Positions 10,911 to 24,832 of a DNA stretch of 64,000 bases are shown in pieces; within the stretch, counting starts at the first letter, position 1; each line of letters opens with the position of its first letter. Source of the stretch: Paralvinella palmiformis (lineage: Eukaryota > Annelida > Polychaeta > Terebellida > Alvinellidae); assembly GCA_025642065.1 (NCBI GenBank), contig JAODUP010000510.1:67501-131500 (forward strand). The letters run 5' to 3'. A model generated the notes under the pieces. The model saw only the letters and a list, made by a program, of their open reading frames with translations, was not told the origin of the DNA and searched no databases. The translations under genes and the position numbers were made by a program.

Positions 10911-10946
<36 letters not shown>

Positions 10947-11323
10947 CTGTGTGTGTGTGTGCGTGTGTTTGTGTATGCGTGTATTTGTGTATATTTGTGT
11001 CTCCGAATTGCCGTATTTGTCCGTGCGTATGTGTGTATGTGTGTGCGCGCACATGCGTGCATGTGTGTATGTGTGCGTGTTTCACACCGAAGGAACAATT
11101 ACATAGCTAAAGCGACGTTTCAATGTCAATCGTGGCAAGGTCATCTTAGTCGGGGCGCTGAATAAAACATGAAAGAACAAAGAACTTGAAGAAGACGAGT
11201 CTCTGTTGATGTCTCCTTACATCATCTTCTCTACCTCAAGGATGTCCGCTATTCTACAAACTGTGTTATGTCATCTTTGAGTACACCATGTCTGGGTCGC
11301 AATTGAACGCTGACGGATGATGA
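10213..11323. other. Intergenic with compound TA/GT repeat
   Basis: Unique DNA at 10213-10905, then a (TA)n-(GT)n compound tract with CG interruptions at about 10910-11080, then unique DNA. No confident gene. Confidence 0.5.
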
Positions 11324-11386
11324 GGTAATCTTATCAGTGACCAAACACCTGATCAGGATTATCAGGAGTCGTCCGAGTTACAATCA

Positions 11387-11665
11387 ATGAACACAAGGTA
11401 TCGCGTGCGGATCAGTCTGGAGGATGCCAAGAATAAACTACAAACGATTGAAGTCTACGTGAATATACGGGACATCTCGAAGAAGCACGGATACTCACTG
11501 ATCTTGTCTCGCTGTACAGGGGGAGAAGATAGAAGCTCAATCAAACAGGTGAACGGATCAGTTGTTCTACCTACTGTAAGAATAATATGGGATCATGACG
11601 AGAACTTGTACATGGACATTCACCCCCCTCCCCCCCGAGATGGAGACGGGCAACAGTGTATTTGA
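11387..11665 (+). CDS. Hypothetical protein or orphan exon, 92 codons
   Basis: The frame is open without a start from 11324 and reaches ATG at 11387. It then runs to a stop at 11665. The peptide has mixed, non-repetitive composition (RYRVRISLEDAKNKL near the start, RIIWDHDENLYMDIH near the end), unlike the repeat-driven frames around it. Upstream, TTATCAG at 11331-11337 could be a splice acceptor. ACT|GTAAGA at 11573-11581 is a good donor, so 11338-11575 may be an internal exon. I do not recognise a family, and no neighbouring exon is visible. Confidence 0.3.
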   Translation: MNTRYRVRISLEDAKNKLQTIEVYVNIRDISKKHGYSLILSRCTGGEDRSSIKQVNGSVVLPTVRIIWDHDENLYMDIHPPPPRDGDGQQCI

Positions 11666-11726
11666 AATGATATATCTATATATGCTATCTCTCACATCAC
11701 CAACAGTAATATGAGAGAGAGAGGGG

Positions 11727-14948
<3,222 letters not shown>

Positions 14949-14962
14949 TCTAGATATCTCGG

Positions 14963-15144
14963 GCCGCCCCCGTCGTCTAACTGGTAGCGCGCTCGATCAG
15001 ATATCGTTACCACCTGAGTTCGAATCTCGGTGTGGGCATATCTGAAGGGTGTTTCATTTTTACTTCGCTTCATTACCTTTGGAGGTCGCTCGGCCCATTT
15101 ACCCTACCTTGGCCGTAGAACATCAATCATCATCATCATCATCA
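14963..15144 (+). mobile_element. SINE family 1, full length, with target duplication
   Basis: Has the tRNA-like head (GTCTAACTGGTAGCGCGCTC), B box GAGTTCGAATCTCGG, centre ATATCTGAAGGGTGTTTCAT, GGAGGTCGCTCGGCCCATTT, a slightly deleted 3' end and an (ATC)n tail. Flanks are TCTAGATATCTCGG (14949-14962) and TCTAGATATCCCGG (15145-15158): a 14-bp target-site duplication with one mismatch. That confirms the element's ends and its retrotransposition. Confidence 0.85.
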
Positions 15145-15158
15145 TCTAGATATCCCGG

Positions 15159-16055
15159 CTCTCGGTTTCAGACCGAGTTTGGCCTATATCCGGAAGAGCG
15201 AACTATTTCATTATAATAGATACTTCATCGGCGTCTTTTCGGTCCGAAATGCGCCATTTTCGTAACCACCCGTCAAAAATGGAATTTGGCGAAATGAAAA
15301 AGCCAAAATAAACAGCGAATAATACCAAAACATTCCACAATCGGTGTTAAGATTAGGTGTAAGAGAGATAGCTAAAATTACTGCGCGATTGCCGAACTGT
15401 TTAACAAATGTTACTAAACGAACAAGACTAATTACCACAACTTAGACTGTTAAAAAGCTCTCAATGACGAGATTAAAATGGATCGGTTTTTATCCAAAGC
15501 GACTCGTCTGTCGCAATCTGCGCTAATTCGACGTCCTGGTTGGCGCGACGTAGTGCTATTCCCTCGGGATGCTCTAAAGTCACAAATCACGCTCCCATCC
15601 TGGCCGGAGTTTTTTTTTACGACATCCGCCATTTTTATTAATTACCATCGAGTGGCCGCCATTTTCTAAGCGATTTAGCAATTCCTCTGGCCGTTATTTC
15701 GGTCGTTTTCTGGCTCCAGAGGCCGCGAGGACCGTCTGCCAGACGGGATGTTTGTCGCCGTAGTAACAGCCGGCCACCATATCCAGAAGAATCTGATTTA
15801 TATCGGGATCTGCCGTCCTCCTGGGCCCCGGCAGCTTCGGTAGACTTTGTCACCATCAGACAAACAACGCAGCGCCACCTACCTATAAAGTGCGCGTTTC
15901 GCTTATAGGGATCCTAGGAGTGTCCTGTAAACGGCGATGTAAAACGTCATTTATGACTGGGATTCTGGGGACGCTTTTAGACGATTACTAAGACAAGGAT
16001 AGGATGAGAAACATGGAGTGTCTAAAATAATATCCCATTATCAAATAACGAAATA

Positions 16056-16092
<37 letters not shown>

Positions 16093-16828
16093 TGTTAAAC
16101 AGGTGGATTTTACGTGATCTTTCTATAGTTGGGTGTAATTCAACCTATTCATGTTTCACACGGCAATAAAACGGTTAAAATAATAAGAAACAATAATATA
16201 TTCAATGAACAAGCACAGATTTTTATTTGTCATTTTTAACATGTTTTTGCTGCAAATTTTGGCGGAAGTGAACTTGAGTCTCATCACGCGCGCGCGGAAG
16301 TCGTTCTGTTTCTGTTTTACACATACTCTAGTTGACGATGCAGATGAGGCAGTGATCACGTGACTCAGCTCCAGGCTCTGATTGTCATTCAGATTTTTCT
16401 GATTTAGAGAAATCTGCTCTTCCCAGTAAATAAACTGTTCAAATAATATTTTATTTTATGTTGAAATAAAGATGGATGTTTAATAACTAAATCATTAGTT
16501 GTTTTGTATTTCACATGGTGAAAATAAGCTTAGGGTTATTTTTTTTCTTGACCTCGCCACACCTACATTTGTAAACCCATTTCCATTGACAGTTATTCAC
16601 CCCATCAGGCATAACTGATCAACTATTATGACCCCCTTTCCCCAGTACAAGTACTTTTAGCCTATACATTGCCCCCAACTGTTTTTTTTGCAAGTCCAGC
16701 TTGTTTTGCGGTTTCTGGGCTGCTATTCTCTTGCGGCACCTGGGCCGGGAACCTTTCATCAGGGCTGATAACTTTTTGGATTTGCCAGCCCTGGTGCCTG
16801 ATGATTTGTTTTGGGAATTTCCAACGCA
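15159..16828. other. Intergenic, CpG-moderate
   Basis: Unique DNA with a YY1-like GCCGCCATTTT at 15655-15665, (TA)n at about 16057-16089 and an E-box TCACGTGAC at 16356-16364. The short frames on both strands at 15.45-15.86 kb are not recognisable proteins. Confidence 0.5.
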
Positions 16829-16968
16829 GATTACAGATCACTACCACCTGAGTTCGAACCTCAGCGTGGGCATATCTGAAGGGTGTTTCATCTTTAATTT
16901 CGCTTCATTACCTTTGGAGGTCACTCAGACCATTTAGCCTACCATGTGCACAAAAGTGGCGTCATCAT
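16829..16968 (+). mobile_element. SINE family 1, 5'-truncated
   Basis: Begins inside the tRNA-like head (ACAGATCACTACCACC), then B box GAGTTCGAACCTCAG, ATATCTGAAGGGTGTTTCAT, the TTTGGAGGTC block and GTGCACAAAAGTGGC. The tail GTAAAACATC is lost, and a (CA)n tract with GAC interruptions follows at about 16969-17008. Confidence 0.85.
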
Positions 16969-17008
16969 CACACACACATACACACAGACACACAGACACA
17001 CACACACA

Positions 17009-17593
17009 GAGATAGAGGGGAGGGGGATCACACGCGTACACACGTACACACATTCAACCCAAATAAAACACCTATCACAGGTACACATATCTTACCCCAG
17101 TGCTATCCAGACCTTTAACAATACCACCTTTCCGTTCTTCATCTAGAACTGTCACGAAGTTCGTACTCGGTGTGCCAAGTGGATCTTATTTTGTTAACAA
17201 TGGACAGCCCATAGAGTCACCGTCTTCTCCCCTCGGCCTGCAAACCACCTAAAAGCCGCCGTGATCCATAATATTATTAAGAGTAGAGTGGGCGGGATGG
17301 ACAAAGAAAGTCGTCCCATCGACGAGGCGTACTCGACTCTCATCGGGATCAGCGTGGGGACATATAAATGACCAGATCAATTATGTGCTGGACATGATCG
17401 CGTTGTCGAAGTCAGACCCACCCACGACATAACCCACAATTAATTATAGATCAGTTCTGGAGCTAATTTTAGTTAGTGCTCGCAAGGTCAAATGACTTGT
17501 CCGAATTCGTGACTTGGAATCAATGATCAGTGGTTTGAGTTTCTCTTTTATTCCATTCAGTGTCAAATATCTTACAATCAGTCAAATAATCAG

Positions 17594-17595
<2 letters not shown>
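17009..17595. other. Intergenic, no gene seen
   Basis: Unique sequence between two SINE copies; the short frames show nothing recognisable. Confidence 0.5.

Positions 17596-17653
<58 letters not shown>
17596..17653. repeat. (TA)n microsatellite, left of a SINE
   Basis: A (TA)n tract with one AA interruption that ends at the SINE head; another (TA)n begins at the SINE's 3' end. Confidence 0.9.
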
Positions 17654-17655
<2 letters not shown>

Positions 17656-17656
<1 letters not shown>

Positions 17657-17819
17657 CCCCTCCGTTCTAGCGTTGTGTGTTGGACCACATATCACTACAC
17701 CCTGTTAATCTGGGCCCTGGACATATCTGAAGGTTGTTTCGTCTTTGATTTCGCTTCATTACCTTGGGAGGTCGCTCGGCCCATTTACTACCATGTGACA
17801 AAAGTGGTCGTAAAACATC

Positions 17820-17822
<3 letters not shown>
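17656..17822 (+). mobile_element. SINE family 1, diverged, within TA repeats
   Basis: CTCCGTTCTAGCGTTG at the head, TTGGACCACATATCACTAC, a damaged B box, ACATATCTGAAGGTTGTTTC, GGAGGTCGCTCGGCCCATTT and AAAAGTGGTCGTAAAACATC. It is embedded between two (TA)n blocks (17596-17653 and about 17824-17878). It either inserted into a TA microsatellite or seeded TA growth at both edges. Confidence 0.8.
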
Positions 17823-17868
<46 letters not shown>

Positions 17869-17893
17869 ATATATATATTTTATTTTAATTGCT

Positions 17894-19470
17894 TCAGAGA
17901 TTGAGGTTCGTGTTTTCTTTTTACCAATTTTGTAATATTTGATATAAAGGGTTAGTGATGAGTAGGTCATAGAATTTATTGGATTTGTATGCTTATGAGG
18001 TATTTGACCCTCCAACAAATATCACAAGGCATGTTATGCTGCGGTTGAGATGTTCCTTTTTCTGTGCGTGGAGACTGTATGTTTCCAGGTCCATGCGTTC
18101 TAAGAAACGTTGATATAGAGCTGTATATTCCGTGCACTATTTGCGTCTTTGGAGGCACGCCGTTTAAGTGTTTGGCCTGGTTATCCAGCATTTAAATGAC
18201 TGTAGCAGGCACAGTACGCTCTTAAAGCATTATAAGTTTAGTTGTATATATAATTCACCTTAGTTGTTTGTGTCATTAATAAAACCCTATATTATAATTA
18301 TAGTTTGTATAGCAGACATTAGGTCTGATTTGAAAATGTTAATATATAGAACGGCAATTCCGCCATAACGGTCTGCTAAAGCGCCGATATAAATTGTTAT
18401 AATAGTGACGAGTAGGTCATAGTATTTATTGGATTTGTATGTTTATGAGGTATTTGACCCTCCAGCAAATATCACAAGGCATATTATGCTGCGGTTGAGA
18501 AAGTTCCGTTTTCTATGCGTGGAGAATATTTCCTTTCCCCTTTAAAAAAAAGGATCTAGAGCTGTATATTCCATGTACTATTTGCGTTTTTGAACCCCGT
18601 TTAGGTGTCTGGCCGGTTATCCAGCATTTAAATGACAGTAGCAGGCACAGTACGCTTTTAAACTTTGACCCCAAGGGAATAGAAACACTGCATCGCATCT
18701 CGAGCGGGGCATTGGACACAGCTCTTGTTGAAGTTTGGGGTAGAAACCCCCTGGCTCCCCGGGGTTGGTGTGTTTTATATAACAACTTCAGTTGCATATT
18801 TCCCCTTTGGGTTTTTGGGAATAGAATTATCTTCCTAGTCCAGTTATGTCCAGTTTGACTTGACATTAAGTTTAGTTTCTAATCTGCTTGTCATAAATAA
18901 CATTTAAGAACACAATAGTTAGAATAGCAGAGTTGGGTCAGGTTTGAAAATGATAATTTCAAACAGTACGAAGCTATGACGCGCTATTACGGTTGCTTCA
19001 GCGCAGATGTCGTCTTTTAATAAAATTTAAGCTAAAAGTTTTAATAGTAGTCGCTTTATGACGCCTGTTTAAAAACTGATTTTTAAGACGGGACAAATAG
19101 TTTATATAGTATTGCTTTGAAGAAAATACAGCAATTGAAAAATAGCTATAAATAGGGCTGCTTAGAAAATTTAAAGCTAAACATTTCCTACTGCCGTGAT
19201 CTGACTTGGGTGTTCTACCCCCAAAACCCCAGGCTTGGTATTCGATTTTTTTTTCTTCGGTTGGGACTGGTGAGACATACACATGTCTCAGCAAGAAAAG
19301 TGCCACTCTGGATTCAGTCCCCTAAGAAACGTCCAGAGTTTGAATTCACGGTTCGGATTTTTGGGCCGGCCCACGCCCCAAAAAAAAAACACATACCAGA
19401 AAAGTTGGTTAAAGAAAAAAATTTTTTTGGGTTTTCCTAAGCCTGTTCCTTGTTCTGACTTATAACCCGG
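17894..19470 (-). repeat. Composite repeat R, copy 1 (degraded)
   Basis: Matches 54358-56580 in the same order. It contains two tandem versions of a block with GAGTAGGTCATAG (17960 and about 18410), AAATATCACAAGGCAT and CTGCGGTTGAGA. A second block follows with TCAGGTTTGAAAATGATA, then a hairpin block with TGAGACAT/ATGTCTCA arms (19271-19290). Many single-base changes in homopolymers set it apart from the 54-kb copy. Short minus-strand frames (for example 17976-18191) are partly conserved between copies. The family is unknown to me; strand is taken from those frames. Confidence 0.75.
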
Positions 19471-19488
19471 ATAGGGGGTTATTTTTTT

Positions 19489-19503
19489 TTAATTATTATA
19501 TAT

Positions 19504-19549
<46 letters not shown>
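19489..19549. repeat. (TA)n microsatellite
   Basis: (TA)n with one AA interruption directly after repeat R. Confidence 0.9.
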
Positions 19550-19551
<2 letters not shown>

Positions 19552-20326
19552 TATCTTATTGGGCCTGCTGTGCGACAAAGATTCATCAATTTCCCACGTC
19601 CACATGGCACCATCTCGTGATGACCTTTTCAAAGAGGGTCATTATTTCTGTACTTATAGGTTAGGCCTAAAGCTTTGAGACGTTAACAGTTGACCCTCTG
19701 ATATGTACCTGTATAATATAGGACGATCGTCAGCTACCTGGGGAGTATACAGTTTATAGCTACCAGTTACATGCACATAATCCATATAACAATCCATCAT
19801 AATCGGGTACCCGAGGAGTATATTGTTTCTATCTACCAGTTAATTGGCCATAATCCACAATAATCCATACAATAATCCAACGCTGTCCAACATCAGGCAC
19901 TCGGCTTATGGCTCAGCCAACCAGTGAGCACGTGAAAGATTAGCAGCCGATTGGTATAGATTGAATCGAGAACCTTCCACAAATTTCAGTCGACCACCTT
20001 TACAACCGAGCCAAAACAATTTAGCGATATTCCAAGTCAATAGGTTATGTTTGTTTTCGATAGGAAAAGAAATATTTATTTGTTTTTCTTCAGGCATTCA
20101 GTCGTAATGGAACAGATGTTTATAAAATACCTGATCACTGTCAGATGTTCACCTGGTATCAAGTATCTCTTAGGCTAAATGGATGTAACAGCTGTCTATG
20201 TTATTAGTGGAGAAATGTCATCTGTATGGCGTGAGACATAGGATTTAACTAAATGATGGTCGGGTTAACAGGATAAAATTTTTGGGGAAAAATCACGTTC
20301 CCCTATCTATCTATCTATCTATCTAT

Positions 20327-20373
<47 letters not shown>

Positions 20374-20880
20374 TTTTCCAAATCTCCGTCTCCCTATTTA
20401 TATTTCGCCTGTTATGGCGGGAAGTATGACCGGCTCTCGATGTAATGGCACCGGAATATTTCTCAGATGGTTCAGCTATTAGATAAGTTACACCAGTGAA
20501 ACTGATGTATTTTGGATATTATGTAATTTAGATTTAATTTATATTAATATAAATTGATTATATTTAGTTATTTTGTATTTCTTGTATTTTCTTTTAACTG
20601 CTTATTTGACGCCCTATATTATCGCCCACTCCAGTGTTTCCATAAGAACTCGGTTTTGCTTGTGCATGTTTTATTTTTAATTTTCACTTATTTTATTTCT
20701 ATAATTATATTAAATTATGCTAGAGATCAGTTGCTTTCCTTATGACCATATAGTGGTAATACCATTTGTTTAGCGATGAGCCCGCGTAGTGGAAAACCTC
20801 CAAAGCAGATTGGGTCTGATGCAAGTAATTTGATCACTGTGCCAATAACACCAATAATGGCCAGTGTACAAAATGTAAGT
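19550..20880. other. Intergenic with a weak tRNA-like fragment
   Basis: Unique AT-rich DNA. On the minus strand about 19925-20010 has GGCTCGGTTG and a GGTTCTCGATTCAA B-box-like motif resembling one near 58460-58475, possibly an old SINE. A (CTAT)n-(TA)n tract is at about 20303-20370. No gene. Confidence 0.4.
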
Positions 20881-21059
20881 TTTGGGTTTATAATTTCATT
20901 TGATCGTAATAAATCTGATGAAAACTGATGTTTTGGGGTATGGATCTTGATCCCCTTTTGTCTTTACAAACCCTGGCTACGGGTAATGTTTCAGACCAGA
21001 AAATTGTTGGTGATGTGTTGAAAGTGGAACATTCCACCCCTTTTTAAAGAAATGGGGAA

Positions 21060-21410
21060 GTGGCATTTTCTCGGATTTTTGAATGTAAAACCCTTTGCGT
21101 TTTCAGGCTTTTGAAAGCAGCAGATTTCTTCAATGAATTTTTGGGATTTGTTGACTCTCTTGCTACCAACAATGGTCATCTGTTGATCTTAGGTGATTTC
21201 AATAAAATTGGGGACCAGAGGAATGAGATACCAAACAACTGGCTGACATTCTTAGATCTGCCAATCTCAGGCAGCATGTCCAAGAAAAACACACAGACAT
21301 GGTACATCTTAGATTTTGTCATCTCCTTTGATGATGACAATTTGATTACGGGTGTGTCTGTGTCTTCCATGCTGTCTGATCATTTCCTTGTTAACATTAA
21401 TTTATCTTAA
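21060..21410 (+). pseudogene. LINE endonuclease fragment
   Basis: The peptide carries LLILGDFN (apurinic-type endonuclease motif), DFVISFDDDNL and SDHFLVNI near the end. These correspond to conserved C-terminal motifs of LINE endonucleases. The N-terminal catalytic half is not readable upstream, where homopolymer-rich changes occur. A stop at 21408 separates it from the following linker, which is continuous in copy 2. Confidence 0.8.
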
Positions 21411-21926
21411 CAGAAACAATCTGTTTCAGCTAAAGTTATTTCATATAGAAGATATAAGTCAATTGACAAGGAGGCTTTTCTTGCTGATCTGCGAGTCTCT
21501 TCTTGGTATTGGGTCCACCGGGGATGTGGATCATCTGGTGGACCTATGAAGAATTGAGAGACATTGTAGATGAACATACACATTTAAGGACAAGGGAAAT
21601 GCCAAGCAGACCAATGCCTCCATGGTATAATAAGTTCATTTTGAAATATTCAAGGTCAGTAAAATTCTTGTTAAAAATACCCTTGCCTCTGCTAAATCTG
21701 AATATTATAATAAAAAGATCAAAGCAAAGGACAATCAAAGGACTGTTTTCAGTGTTGTGAATTAAGTATTACATAAAAGTCAATCTGTCCTTCCAAATAA
21801 TATCAACTCAGATAAAGATATGGCCCATTGTTTTAATAACTTCTTCTGTCAAAAATATTAAATATACATAGTGGGTTCCCTTCCATCACCTTATCACACG
21901 GTAAGCTATTCGTAGAAGATTACTGC

Positions 21927-22599
21927 ATGTCCATGATGGATACATTTGAGCCTTTTACAGAGACTGATATCAGACAGTTGCTGAAAAGGTTATCTAATGC
22001 TTTCTGTGCGGTTGACCCTATGCCTACATGGCTTGTGAAAGATTGTCTGGATGTTCTGACAATTCCAGTTACAAATATAGTTAATAAATCATTATCTCTG
22101 GGTGTTTTCCCAAGATCCATGAAAGCTGCCCTTGTAAAACCATTAATATAAAAAAACACTATGGACTGTAATATTCTAAATAATTACAGTTGCTTTCCAT
22201 CTAAACAAATATTTAATCAATAACAGCCTTAATGAATTACTACAGTATGCATATAAAAGTAGTCACAGCACTGAAACAGCCTTGGTTCGAGTGAAAAATG
22301 ATATTATGATGTCAATTGATCAAGGTAAGCCAGTAATACTTGTTCTTCTCGACCTGTCTGCTGCATTTGATACAGTTGACCATGATGTACTTTTCTCTAG
22401 GTTAAAAGACATGTTTGGTCTGTCAGGTAAAGTACTTGAATGGTTTCGATCCTATCTGGAACAACGCTCCCAGAGAGTGTCTGTTCATGGTATTTTATCT
22501 GACATCCAGTTTTTGTTATCTGGTGTACCACAGGGGTTGTTCTTGGTCCTCTGGTTTTCACAATGTATACCCGTCCTCTTGGGATCATTGCCAGGATAG
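21927..22599 (+). pseudogene. LINE reverse transcriptase fragment
   Basis: Two broken frames. The first (21927-22151) has AVDPMPTWLVKDCL and LGVFPRSMKAALVKPLI, the start of the RT domain. The second (22282-22599) has LLDLSAAFDTVDHDVL (catalytic motif A, DNA 22348-22386) and SGVPQG. The frame shifts just after SGVPQG. The expected catalytic box near 22609-22630 is out of frame by one base, so no active enzyme can be made. Confidence 0.85.
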
Positions 22600-22773
22600 G
22601 GGTTAAATATCACTTGTTTCTGATGACACACAGCTGTATATATCACTGGATCCTGACAATGAGTTAAATTTCTCCTCTTCCTTGAAGAATTTAGAACATC
22701 GTATTGCCGATATTCGGCTATGGATGACTCAAAATCTTCTAAAACTAAATGATAATAACATGCATGTATTAAC

Positions 22774-23352
22774 ATGCATGAACATGTGACATCAGTATGC
22801 CGAGCTGCCTACTACCATCTTAATAACATCCACTGTTTAAAAGACTTGACACAAGAATCACTTGTAACTGTAGTTCATGCCTTTGTTACATCTCGTATAG
22901 ACTATTGTAACTCCCTGTTATATGGCATATCTGATTATAACATTAATCGCCTTCAGCGAATTCAGAATAGTGCAGTTCGCATTATAACAAATGCTAGAAA
23001 ATATGATCATATCACTCCAATTCTTCAAAAACTACATTGGCTACCTGTTAGACAGCGTATCCATTTTAAGATTCTGTTAATAACTTATAAATCTATTAAT
23101 GATATGGCGCCAGAATACCTGTGTGAACTGGTTTCCATTAGAAACTCATCCCGAAAACTCAGGTCATCCAGTCAGATACTATTGCAGGTGCCAGTGTCTC
23201 GGCTCAAGTCATATGTTAATTGTGCGTTTAGTGTTGCAGCCCCCACTTTATGGAATAAGTTGCCGGCAAATATTGGAAATGCGTCGTCCCTTGAAAATTT
23301 TAAATCTCTTCTAAAAACACACCTATTTAAGGTCGTTTTCACAGATAAATAA
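22774..23352 (+). pseudogene. LINE ORF2 C-terminal region, 192 codons open
   Basis: The longest intact piece of the LINE. It has the conserved post-RT region typical of CR1/L2 elements: FVTSRIDYCNSLLYG, LQRIQNSAVRI, KLHWLPVRQRIHFKIL, FSVAAPTLWNKLP and FKSLLKTHLF. Its ATG is internal to the former ORF2 and is not a natural start. The stop at 23350 is probably the original ORF2 end because the 3' UTR and tail follow. Confidence 0.9.
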
Positions 23353-23485
23353 TTATTATCTTTTAAATCACTTATAGGGTTTTTATAGGCATATTATTTG
23401 GGGTATTATTATATTACATATTATTTGTACAGCGCCTTTGAATGGCTCCTGCTAGTAAGGGCGCTTTATTAAATATACATTATTA

Positions 23486-23488
<3 letters not shown>

Positions 23489-23560
<72 letters not shown>
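23489..23560. repeat. (TC)n microsatellite after the LINE tail
   Basis: Starts right after the ATT repeats of the LINE 3' end; about 70 bp of pure TC. Confidence 0.95.
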
Positions 23561-23562
<2 letters not shown>

Positions 23563-23827
23563 AAGAATACTCTGGCTACGGCTGGATGCATATAGATATT
23601 ATTCAGATCGATATGTAGATAAATAGATAAATAAATATATAGCTAAATCAGCTGATAGATAAGTATATTGATAGATATGACAGAAATATCACGAAGGATA
23701 TATATTGATAATATACATAAATATTAAGAGTGATATTGTATTTGATTTCAGGTAATTGTATAATCTCAGCAATACATGTATTACCTGAATATTTTACAGA
23801 TTAACTAGAATATGTATTATATATTTA

Positions 23828-23830
<3 letters not shown>

Positions 23831-23912
<82 letters not shown>
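23831..23912. repeat. (TA)n-(GA)n microsatellite
   Basis: (TA)n then (GA)n. About 45 bp to the left is an inverted TCAGGTAA/TTACCTGA pair (23748-23788) related to the palindrome at 2.7 kb. Confidence 0.9.
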
Positions 23913-23916
<4 letters not shown>

Positions 23917-24684
23917 TATGTGTCGATTTGTTACGTTTATTTTAAGCTGAAACAGTCTCTTGTTTCTGCATACCCAGTAAATATGACCTTTCACCACACC
24001 ACACGCCCACACCATACCCCCAAACCACACACCCACACCCATCCAACGAACGCTGTGTGCACATGCTAACACAGGATCAGTTATTATAATGAAGAGTCCG
24101 GTTTCTTATCGGGTCCAGTCTTACTGCGCATATATCACATCGAATTTCTGTTATCTACGCGAAAACGGCGAGCAAATATTGTCCCGGGGCTCGGTAATCA
24201 GTGGGGACCCCTGTCAGTCCCCGGGGTTGCCACTACAAGCTGGGAGCATCACCCAGCGCTGGGGGATCCCGCCCAGCCTTCTGGCTCTCGACCATGATAA
24301 TGTGATCGAAGCTCGTGGGACATCACAGCAAGAATTAATCATCTCTCTGGGGGAGTGTCCTGTAGAGTGGGGGGAGTCTGTGTGAGATAGAGAGAAATAG
24401 ATAGATGGCATGTAGACACCTCAAAAGGAAAAGAAAAACACCTCAGGTAATTATCTACCCACTCGAGCTCTTGGATGGCGTGATTTAGGCGTTTGACCGG
24501 GATATAAAGAAGAGCGGCTATCATTGTCTATCATTGTCTGCCTTGAAGAGATACTGATGGCAGCGAAAATTGACAGAATGATTCTGCGACGTCTTGTAGT
24601 CATCAATAGTCGGATAGAAAAATGCTAGCTACCTACAATAACTAGAAGAACGGGGGGGGGGGGTATCTCCCCTACAGGACAGGT
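23913..24684. other. Intergenic, no gene seen
   Basis: Unique DNA with a C/A-rich patch near 23990-24050 and a G run near 24652-24663. The open frames at about 24.09-24.39 kb are unrecognised and overlap each other on both strands. Confidence 0.45.
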
Positions 24685-24832
24685 AACGCGGTTGGACGCA
24701 TATTCCTAGGACCGGAGTTCAAATCCCGGCAAGCTTTCGTCTAATGGATGTTGGATTTTTTTCGCCATCGAACATCGCTTGACCCATTTGGCTTACTATG
24801 TCCACGAATGTGGCCGGGAAACGAAAACAATA
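24685..24832 (+). mobile_element. Diverged SINE related to family 1
   Basis: Has GGTAACGCGGTTGGACG, B-box-like GGAGTTCAAATCCCGG, then an altered version of the family 1 tail: CATCGCTTGACCCATTT, GGCTTACTATGTCC, AATGTGGCCGGGAAAC. It is either an old copy or another subfamily. Confidence 0.55.

Larger units (their letters stand above)
20881..23488 (+). pseudogene. CR1/L2-group LINE, copy 1, 5'-truncated and frameshifted
   Basis: A non-LTR retrotransposon relic. In order it has the C-terminal part of an endonuclease, a reverse transcriptase and the conserved C-terminal region of CR1/L2-type ORF2. It ends in a short 3' tail with arms AGCGCC and GGCGCT (about 23431-23468) and ATT repeats. The reading frame is broken several times. 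The first visible similarity to copy 2 is in the endonuclease. The 5' boundary is uncertain; 20881 marks where sequence becomes compatible with the element. Confidence 0.85.
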
